From contig DUCM01000021.1 of assembly GCA_012959785.1 (NCBI GenBank), positions 112,442 to 176,441 on the forward strand: a stretch of DNA of 64,000 bases. Reading direction: 5' to 3'. The stretch is from Planctomycetota bacterium. GTDB lineage: Bacteria > Planctomycetota > UBA1135 > GCA-002686595. Below, one piece after another: positions 35,701 to 41,572 of this stretch. Within the stretch, counting starts at the first letter, position 1. Each line of letters starts with the position of its first letter. Under the pieces are notes generated by a model. That model searched no databases, was not told where the DNA came from, and saw nothing but the letters and a program-made list of their open reading frames with translations. The position numbers and the translations under genes were made by a program.

Positions 35701-36238
35701 CAGCGAGGTCGCCCTGGCTTCCCGCGACCGCACGGTGCGTTTCTTGAACCTCACGGACGGCAGCGTCAGTCGCGATACCCTGGGCGTCTTCCTCCCGCGT
35801 TCCCTGGACTGGTCGGCGGACGGATCGCGCCTACTCGTCACCGGCATTCGAGGCCGCGGCGCATTCATGGTCAAGGAACTCGCCAGCGACCAGCGCATGC
35901 GCGTAAATGTGTTCCACCGCGACGACATCACCGGGGGTTCCTTCTCACCCGATGGAGCCCTGGTCATGACCTTCTCAAAGGACGGCACCATTTTCGTGCG
36001 CGATGTCATCGACGGCGGTCCGGTCGTACAACTGGAAGGTGACGGCCAACCGATCCGCCGCGCTTCCTTCAGCAGCGGCCCCGGCACCCTGCGCGTGATT
36101 GCCGCCTGCGAGGACGGCAGCGCCAGAATCTGGCATGTCTTTCCCCTCGCCGGCGCCCGCGCTCGCAAGCCTCGCGAACTCTACGAGTGGGAAGTCGCCC
36201 GGGAGATACGCCTGGCGAAGCCCCTCGAGTACCGCTGA
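32753..36238 (+). CDS. Membrane-anchored Ser/Thr protein kinase with WD40-like sensor domain
   Basis: A 1161-residue protein. Residues about 30-95 are an N-terminal helical region, and about 105-390 a Hanks-type kinase: glycine loop IGRGGQGVVY, the catalytic Lys in VALKLLPPEA, catalytic loop VVHRDVKPANLMV, DFG equivalent WLDFGQAR and activation end GTPAYMSPEQL. All catalytic residues are present. One membrane helix (LLFVSMSSVGLVLALALVWTL) leads to a large extracytoplasmic domain of WD40-like blades (for example AVAISRDGQRVATAGEAG; AAFSPDGTRLAVASSRGG; GGSFSPDGALVMTFSKDGT). Start uncertain: ATG 32753 overlaps the sigma factor's ATG, and GTG 32816 is an alternative closer to the conserved part. 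It probably senses a periplasmic or surface signal and phosphorylates the sigma factor or a partner. Confidence 0.92.
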   Translation: MAATLTRPGPHRSELLKKPHKVPRAPWSVCEPLGVEPEFDDSSPEVFDFVEQLLRDTESGRVFPLAHYLKHFPGHEEAISFEWHRRKLQGNLHVGDSLNLDSGGCIGPYRLDKEIGRGGQGVVYLARDTRIERRVALKLLPPEALLLSADRKARMRREAEVISRLDHPGICGIFDAEISGTLAYIAMHYIEGQTLAQGIADESRRRAVGEPVRDAGPPMFPTSEVELFALLEFFERAARALHAAHEVSVVHRDVKPANLMVTPLGEPVWLDFGQARDTSVQGEQLTLTGEVFGTPAYMSPEQLSGRGIALDPRLDVWALSVSLFEALCLVRPFQGASVQAVIFAVQTSEPISAAAINPAVTDELEVVLRTGLEKDLARRYASAGELADELGRICRYEPIEAREAGARLKFKRWRQRHPLLFVSMSSVGLVLALALVWTLYLLRLEGQALEHALGRHLAERATQVVEEDPAAALALGIEAVELAPGYQTRSALFAALERCFLAGEFDGDPARRFRDLALSRDGLRLAAALSDGSGRLYEVADQSLLASWPAHDGEATAVAISRDGQRVATAGEAGAVLVYSVSDGAELYRRDVGAGAIAQLAFGTACGDEESSGTESEVLLVSFAAGGHALVQEDSSLVQELSAAELAVLERYEFGASVRRSLASESAPEDTGPMAFTRTSDDGALVFEAAEREAQFRWQVRGVAFAPVVLAEPAAGEVLAAAFSPDGTRLAVASSRGGVGLFDAETGRKLALFEGLMQTVKLLWTPGGDFLIAQTRGSLAQVWLATPRPDVYRLFGGGGALLEAAFARDGERAVTLTADGRARVWATPGEASRAAPVGVLLSESRYPGGSATSASLSARGRYLVMIGEGGPLLVDLETGTETLLPAASGVQSATFLAGGERLLLRGSRVEIVSCSEPKPGTLVLGQGEAYLARLSSAAGRVVVARAGGWITCHDDSDGRELWRTRPRTTADADCIALCTSPDGSEVALASRDRTVRFLNLTDGSVSRDTLGVFLPRSLDWSADGSRLLVTGIRGRGAFMVKELASDQRMRVNVFHRDDITGGSFSPDGALVMTFSKDGTIFVRDVIDGGPVVQLEGDGQPIRRASFSSGPGTLRVIAACEDGSARIWHVFPLAGARARKPRELYEWEVAREIRLAKPLEYR

Positions 36239-36531
36239 GGATGCGGCTCTGGGGAGCGCCTTGCTGCTGTCCCTCTGAGGCGATGCCCGGCGAGTTTGCA
36301 GGGGGCGGCACGGCCAGGAATGGGATGGCAATCCGGCCACACGGCGGGGCCCGTATCGGCGTTTCGGGCTTTTCAAGGCGGCCATGACCATAACAGGAGG
36401 CGTTAGTCAGGATATAGCCAACCTCGAATGCGTTCTTCGCGCCCGCCAGCCAGGAAATCGGCTCCAGAAAACCTGTCCGGTCCGGCGGCTCGGAATCACT
36501 TGGTAGTGAGCCCTCTGCCATCCCTCCAGCC

Positions 36532-36759
36532 ATGCAAACGACTCTCACCACCCTCCTCTTCGCTCTCTGCGCGTCCTTTCTCGAGCCTGTTGCGCCCCTG
36601 GAGGCCACCGGCCATCCCCCAAGAGGTCAGCTTGGGGGATCCCTGTCCCTCGTCTTCGACTGCAACAAAAATGGCATCCAGGACGCTGTGGACATCGCCT
36701 TGGGAAGCTCCGCCGACGCCAACAACAATGGGATTCCCGATGAATGTGAAGCGCAATAG
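36532..36759 (+). CDS. Small secreted protein with one calcium-loop (NGIPDEC) module
   Basis: A 75-residue protein: signal peptide MQTTLTTLLFALCASFLEPV followed by a mature part whose second half is a Ca-loop pair, DCNKNGIQDAVDIALG then SADANNNGIPDECE. The same module occurs inside the following large secreted protein (DCNNNGVEDSVDISTG, DNNGIPDECE). It resembles thrombospondin type-3/dockerin-like calcium-binding repeats, with Asp/Asn at loop positions 1, 3, 5 and a final Glu. Here the module is almost the whole mature protein. It could be a stand-alone partner or a truncated remnant. The intact signal peptide and frame favour a real gene. Confidence 0.65.
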   Translation: MQTTLTTLLFALCASFLEPVAPLEATGHPPRGQLGGSLSLVFDCNKNGIQDAVDIALGSSADANNNGIPDECEAQ

Positions 36760-36928
36760 GCTCTCTCGGGGTCCCCTGCGGGCCAGCCCTGAGAGTTGGT
36801 CGCGGCGCGGCTGGCGGCATCTGCCAGCGTGGGCTAGGGTTGCATGGAACCTGAATAAAGAAGGGGAAAAGGCGCGCTATCAGCCCCTGCGACGGCCTCT
36901 CAACCCACCCAATGCGACCCAATTCATC

Positions 36929-38722
36929 ATGACTGCCTTGCACTCCACTGCTGGTTTCTGGATGCCCACCGCGACCCTTTTCGCCGCCTTGACCCTCGGC
37001 GGCGAGGCGGTGGCGTTCCAGTTGACCTTCTCCGTGACTTACGAAGGGCCGACCATCTCCCTCTTGAATTCAGGGCAGCAGCCCACGCGCATCACCGAAG
37101 CCGACTTGCTCAGCTTCGGGCCGGGGGCACCTGGATTTCCCGGCACCACGGGACCGCTGCCGCCGCCCACCGTGGTGCTCCACGGGGATGTGTTCGGGCT
37201 CATCAATTACAACCAGTGCCAGGGGCATCCGCCGGGCAATCCCTGCGGCATCGAGGTCGATTCCATTTCTCAGGGCCTCGATCCCCAGCTCGTGGACTTT
37301 TCCCAACTCACCGGCGGCCGACGGCTGTGGTTCTCCGTGGACGAGTGGGCCGCCGGCGATCCCATCTCCACAACTTCGCCCGATGTCGCCAGCGAGGCTC
37401 CTGCCGGTGACAGCTCGGCGGACATCTTCGTCGAGTTCGGCTTGGGTCTGGGCCCGGTGGGGCCCTCGGCGGGGATGGGCACCCATGTGGGCGTCTTCGA
37501 TGGCGATGGAGTTCGCAGCGCCGCGCCCGCCGGCAACCTCTACCCGGGCATGGGTTTGATCGAGCCCAACACGCCCATGCCCGGTCTGCCTGACCTTGGC
37601 GATGATGTCGACGCCCTCGACATCGCCACCGTGCTGGGGTTTCCCCCGGGCGGCTACTTCGTCTCCCTGGATTCCGCCTTTTTCGATCCCCTCGAGGGTG
37701 TGCCGAACACCGGCACGGCTGCCCTGCAAGGCGTCTCCGGCGCCGATGTGCTGCTGGTCGCAAGTCCAGGGGCTGCACCTTCGGTCTTTGCCTCCGCAGC
37801 AGCGCTCGGTCTCGACTTCTTCGGTGTTGACAGCGACGACCTCGACGCCCTGGTGCTCTCCGAAAACGGCGATGGCGTCTTCCAGCCCTCGGCGACGCCC
37901 TACGACTGGACTTCGGGAGGCACCGACATGCTGCTTTTCTCGGTGCGCCGCGGCTCGGCGGTGATCGGATCTCCCGACTCGATTTTTGGCGTACCGATTG
38001 AGGCGGGCGATGTGCTCACAACCCCCCTTTCCGGCGGCCTCTCGCTCTTTCCCGGCATTCTCTTCGCGGCCGAGAGCCTCGGCCTACGCACGGTGCGCAC
38101 CCACGGCGGCAGCTTCGGCGACGACCTGAACGCCATGGACATCTCCGTGGCGGCCTGTTTCGACTGCAACAACAATGGCGTCGAGGACAGCGTGGACATC
38201 TCCACCGGCGCTTCTAGCGATGTCGACAACAACGGCATCCCCGACGAGTGCGAGGACATCGACGAGTACTGTGCGTGCCCCTCGGCCCCGGGAAGCTGCG
38301 CCAACAGCGACCCTGGCGCGGGCTGCACCAATTCCACCGGCGGCGGCGCGCACCTTTTCTCCAGCGGCACGGCCAGCGTCCTGGCCGATGACCTGGTCTT
38401 GAATGTGGACGGCTTGCCCACGGGCCAGCCGGGCATCTTCTACATGGGTGGCAACCAGATCGCCCTGCCCTTTGGCGATGGTCTACGTTGCGTGGGCGGC
38501 GGCGGCGCGGGCATCTTCCGTTACCCGGCTCAATCCAACAGCTCAGGCGTTGTCAGCCGCGGGCCGGGCATCGTGGCCCTTTCTTGCTCAAGTTTTTCCT
38601 CCGCCGGCTGCATCGCGAGCGGCTCGACCTGGAACTTCCAGTTCTGGTACCGCGACCCCGCCGGTCCCTGTGGCGGCTTCTTCAACCTATCAAACGGCTT
38701 GGCGGTGAGCTTCGGGCTGTAG
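36929..38722 (+). CDS. Secreted protein with calcium-loop module and shared C-terminal domain
   Basis: A 597-residue protein. The N-terminal signal peptide (FWMPTATLFAALTLGGEAVA) is followed by a beta-rich region of about 400 residues containing two D-D-L/V-D-A-L-D/V motifs. At about residues 411-445 comes a dockerin-like pair (DCNNNGVEDSVDI, then DNNGIPDECEDID). The last about 150 residues form a Cys-containing domain, from YCACPSAPG through GLPTGQPGIFYMGGNQI, FGDGLRCVGG and WNFQFWYRDP to FNLSNGLAVSFGL. Two other proteins here end with the same domain. Start ATG 36929 was chosen for the signal peptide, as the open frame begins much earlier. No enzymatic motif seen; surface or extracellular location inferred. 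Confidence 0.75.
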   Translation: MTALHSTAGFWMPTATLFAALTLGGEAVAFQLTFSVTYEGPTISLLNSGQQPTRITEADLLSFGPGAPGFPGTTGPLPPPTVVLHGDVFGLINYNQCQGHPPGNPCGIEVDSISQGLDPQLVDFSQLTGGRRLWFSVDEWAAGDPISTTSPDVASEAPAGDSSADIFVEFGLGLGPVGPSAGMGTHVGVFDGDGVRSAAPAGNLYPGMGLIEPNTPMPGLPDLGDDVDALDIATVLGFPPGGYFVSLDSAFFDPLEGVPNTGTAALQGVSGADVLLVASPGAAPSVFASAAALGLDFFGVDSDDLDALVLSENGDGVFQPSATPYDWTSGGTDMLLFSVRRGSAVIGSPDSIFGVPIEAGDVLTTPLSGGLSLFPGILFAAESLGLRTVRTHGGSFGDDLNAMDISVAACFDCNNNGVEDSVDISTGASSDVDNNGIPDECEDIDEYCACPSAPGSCANSDPGAGCTNSTGGGAHLFSSGTASVLADDLVLNVDGLPTGQPGIFYMGGNQIALPFGDGLRCVGGGGAGIFRYPAQSNSSGVVSRGPGIVALSCSSFSSAGCIASGSTWNFQFWYRDPAGPCGGFFNLSNGLAVSFGL

Positions 38723-38726
38723 GCCA

Positions 38727-38762
38727 GGGTTAGCCCGTTTGCATGAATAATCCGGGTTAGCC
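38727..38762. repeat. Direct repeat GGGTTAGCC flanking CATGAATAAT
   Basis: GGGTTAGCC occurs at 38727-38735 and 38754-38762, with TTTGCATGAATAATCC between the copies. The element lies immediately after the secreted protein's stop and overlaps the spoIIM-like gene's stop codon. Its core CATGAATAAT is identical to one at 13334-13343. It may be the remnant of a small transposable element or a conserved termination or binding site. Confidence 0.5.
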
Positions 38763-39740
38763 GGTTGCCGGACGCTCCCGTCCGGCGGCCACGAGCCAGT
38801 ACACAAAGCCCGCGCCGGTGATGACCGCCACCGCCAGGCGCACGGGGAGACTCGCGTGGGGAGAGATGAAGCCCTCGATCAACCCGGCGATGATCAGCAT
38901 GGGCACCATGGGCGCGAGCACCAGGAGTGCGCGCCGTGACTCGAGCAGCATGGCATGGGAGCGGCTCCAGACTCCCGGTGCAATCCAGGCTCGAAAGAGG
39001 ATCAGTCCCGCCAGGCCGGCGATCACGATGGCTTGCAGTTCCAGGGTGCCGTGGCACCACAGGATGGACGAGATCGAGAGGCCCTGGTCCCAGTGCGCGG
39101 CTACGCCGGTGTAAGTGCCGAGCATCAGGCCGTTCTGGGCCAGGATGTAGAGGAACAGCGGCGGTACCAGGGCCGCGGCGAAGAACAGGAGTGAGACGCC
39201 GATGTTGTGGGCCATGATCCAGCCCGCCGTCTCGGGGGACTTGCCCAGGCCGAAGGTGAAGTTGCCGCGAAACTCCTCGCCGGGTTCGAGCTCGCGCAGT
39301 TGTGCGATCTCATTTGCCGTGGCGCTCGGATCGAAGAGGGTGAAGGCCAGGCCAAGGTCGGACTGCACTGCCAGGAACGAGACCAGGGCCAGGCCGTAGA
39401 AGATGACGAGCAAGCTGCCCGCCAGCCGCCACTCGGCCCTGAGCGCTCGGGGTGCATCGACAAAGTACAACTGCCAGAGTCGCGCGCGCAGCGTGCGCGG
39501 GGCCTCGCCGTGGCCGCGGTAGACCAGGGCATGGGCCGCGCCCACGGCGGCGCTGACCCTGCTAAGCGTGGCCGCTTCGGTGCCGTGGGTGGTCAGGCGC
39601 GCATGCAGCGACGAGGCAAAGCGGTACAGCCGAGGCAGGTCGCGCAGCTCCTCGCCCGAGAGTGCGCCCACGCCGCGCCGCCGCGCTCGCAGGATCAGCC
39701 GATCCAGTCGGCCGAGGAGTTCGTTGTCGGTCTTTTGCAT
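38757..39740 (-). CDS. SpoIIM-like (DUF95) membrane protein
   Basis: A 327-residue protein with several hydrophobic segments (AGSLLVIFYGLALVSFLAV; IGVSLLFFAAALVPPLFLYI; LQAIVIAGLAGLILFRAW; LVLAPMVPMLIIAGLIEGFI). It shows the family's central signature: helix W-I-M-A-H-N-I-G-V-S-L, then G-L-M-L-G-T-Y and the W-C-H-G-T-L-E-L strand-loop. Outside spore formers these proteins cluster with RDD, MoxR, DUF4129 and DUF58 proteins. Here an RDD gene is divergent next door and the others lie 7 kb away. Start ATG 39740 removes a 30-residue low-quality extension. Role unknown; B. subtilis SpoIIM acts in septal peptidoglycan degradation. Confidence 0.85.
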   Translation of the reverse strand: MQKTDNELLGRLDRLILRARRRGVGALSGEELRDLPRLYRFASSLHARLTTHGTEAATLSRVSAAVGAAHALVYRGHGEAPRTLRARLWQLYFVDAPRALRAEWRLAGSLLVIFYGLALVSFLAVQSDLGLAFTLFDPSATANEIAQLRELEPGEEFRGNFTFGLGKSPETAGWIMAHNIGVSLLFFAAALVPPLFLYILAQNGLMLGTYTGVAAHWDQGLSISSILWCHGTLELQAIVIAGLAGLILFRAWIAPGVWSRSHAMLLESRRALLVLAPMVPMLIIAGLIEGFISPHASLPVRLAVAVITGAGFVYWLVAAGRERPATG

Positions 39741-39815
39741 GGGTATAGGTTCCGTCCCATCCAGCGCCCTCTCAAGAGCAGGCCCACTCAAAGAGGCTAG
39801 AGGGCTGGCTGGCCC

Positions 39816-40658
39816 GTGATGATTCTCCAAACTTTAGAGCAGCAATCAGCCCGCTCCAAGGGGCATCATGCACCCGTGCCCACCTTGACCCTCGAAACCC
39901 CCGAAGGGATCACTCTTCGGACCGAGATCGCCGGCCTCGGCTCGCGCGTGGCCGCCGCGGTTCTGGACCTGGTGCTGCTCATCTCGGGCCTGATCGCCCT
40001 GGGATTGATCCTCTACCTCGCCAACCTCGCCGCCGACGAGGTGGGCCTGGATGCGGTGACCGAGTTCTCGGAATTCCTCGGCGGTTTGCTCCTGGGTGGC
40101 GTGCTGATCCTGTTTCCCGTCTATTTCAGCGCGGTACATGTGCTCATGGACGGCCGCTCCCCGGGCAAGCGCATGTTGGGCTTGCGGGTGGTGGCCTCCA
40201 GCGGCTACTCGGCCTCGACGGGCCAGCACACCCTGCGCGGACTGCTCTGGCTCGTCGACGCCCTGGTGATGGTGCCCGTGCCCTTGGGTTTCATCCTGAT
40301 CGGCGCGGCTCCCCGTTCGCGGCGCCTGGGCGATCTGGCGGCGGACACCCTGGTGGTCCACGACACGGCCCTTTTGAAGACCGAGGAGCCCTGGCCTCGG
40401 GAAACCTGGACGGCTCGCGAGAAGAAACACTTGGCCCTGACCGCCGGCATGGCGGCCCGCCTGGAAGAAGAGGACCAGAGCCTCTTGCGCGACGCGGTTC
40501 TGCGCCGACGCATGCCAAAGAAGCTGCGCGAAAAACTGTACCGCGACATCGTCGAGCACTACGCCGCTCGACTGGGCTTCAGCCCCTCCGAGATGACCCG
40601 CACGAGCCTCAAGGAACTCTACCTCTTCGCTCGTGAGTTCCGCCGCGGCGGGGAGTGA
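39816..40658 (+). CDS. RDD family membrane protein
   Basis: A 280-residue protein. The RDD core of three membrane segments shows S-R-V-A-A-A-V-L-D-L-V-L-L-I (R/D of the first helix), DGRSPGKRMLGLRVV, and the third-helix end RSRRLGDLAADTLVV, the three conserved signatures of the family. The C-terminal 90 residues are soluble and helical (MAARLEEEDQSLLRDAV; MPKKLREKLYRDIVEHY). GTG 39816 or ATG 39819 are possible starts; ATG 39867 also precedes the core. It is divergent from the spoIIM-like gene, an established pairing. Transport or regulatory function is unknown. Confidence 0.87.
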   Translation: MMILQTLEQQSARSKGHHAPVPTLTLETPEGITLRTEIAGLGSRVAAAVLDLVLLISGLIALGLILYLANLAADEVGLDAVTEFSEFLGGLLLGGVLILFPVYFSAVHVLMDGRSPGKRMLGLRVVASSGYSASTGQHTLRGLLWLVDALVMVPVPLGFILIGAAPRSRRLGDLAADTLVVHDTALLKTEEPWPRETWTAREKKHLALTAGMAARLEEEDQSLLRDAVLRRRMPKKLREKLYRDIVEHYAARLGFSPSEMTRTSLKELYLFAREFRRGGE

Positions 40659-40664
40659 GGTCCC

Positions 40665-41510
40665 TTACTCGTCCTGCCAGTTCCCGGGGAGACGGCCGTG
40701 GTGGCGTTCGAGGCGCTCGATGTCGGCTGCCGAAAAACCTCCGTCCGAGTTCGGCTGGCCGTCAGCGGGGCGCCGCGGTGCAGCGGGCTCGTTCCAGTCT
40801 CTCGGGGGCTCCTGGCCGCCAGCGTCGGCGGCACCGGGGTTGAAGGGCCAGGAAGCACCCATCTCGCGCAGGCGCATGGCGAGGAGTTCGCGCTGGCCCA
40901 TGATCCACAGGAAGACCGCCACCATGGCCAGCATCAGGTGGCCGGTCAGGAGTCCGCCCACCCCGATCACAAGGGCGATGGAGCGACCGATGGACACCGC
41001 CCGTTCGGTGGCGCCGAGCCAGTCGCCTCGGCGCGCCAAGAAGGCGCGCAGCACCCGTCCGCCGTCCATGGGAAAGGCGGGCAGCAGGTTGAACAAGCCC
41101 AGAGCAAGGTTGATCTTCAGGAAGAACCAGGCGAAGGGTGCAAGCGGGCCCGCGAAGAACGCGATGGGCAGGCTCACCAGGGCCAGGACCAGGTTGACCG
41201 CCGGACCGGCCACCGCCACCAGAGCCTCGATGCGCGAATCCCGCGGCAGCTCGTTCATCCAGGCCACGCCCCCCAGGGGCCAGAGGGTGATGTGCGAGAC
41301 ATGCACGCCAAAGTGCCTGGCGGTCAGGCTGTGACCCAGTTCATGGAGCAGCACGAGGCCCATAACCAGCGCCGCCAAGACCAGGACGATGAGGGGGTTG
41401 ATGCCACCCAGCATCGACAGGAACATTCCCAGAGCCACCAGCATGACCAGATAGCGGCTGAGGACGATGGGAATGCCGAAGGCTCGGCCGAGGGGGATAG
41501 AATGTGTCAT
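40665..41510 (-). CDS. Site-2 protease family (M50) membrane metalloprotease
   Basis: A 281-residue intramembrane metalloprotease. The zinc motif HELGH sits in VLLHELGHSLTARHFGV inside a membrane segment, and the third ligand is in NLLPAFPMDGGRVLRAFLA (NPD-G type). Further helices are IPIVLSRYLVMLVALGMFL, ALVMGLVLLHELG, and the C-terminal HLMLAMVAVFLWIMGQREL. A Pro-rich cytosolic tail carries no CBS or PDZ domain. Such proteases cut membrane-bound regulators or leftover signal peptides. Start ATG 41510 was chosen over a much longer upstream extension that reads antisense to the AOR-like gene. It is divergent from that gene, with its end 7 bases from the RDD gene's end. Confidence 0.9.
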   Translation of the reverse strand: MTHSIPLGRAFGIPIVLSRYLVMLVALGMFLSMLGGINPLIVLVLAALVMGLVLLHELGHSLTARHFGVHVSHITLWPLGGVAWMNELPRDSRIEALVAVAGPAVNLVLALVSLPIAFFAGPLAPFAWFFLKINLALGLFNLLPAFPMDGGRVLRAFLARRGDWLGATERAVSIGRSIALVIGVGGLLTGHLMLAMVAVFLWIMGQRELLAMRLREMGASWPFNPGAADAGGQEPPRDWNEPAAPRRPADGQPNSDGGFSAADIERLERHHGRLPGNWQDE

Positions 41511-41572
41511 GCTGGGGGTTCTGGGGTCGGCCCGTGAGGGCACGATCATACTGGATCCCTCAAAAGCGACTA

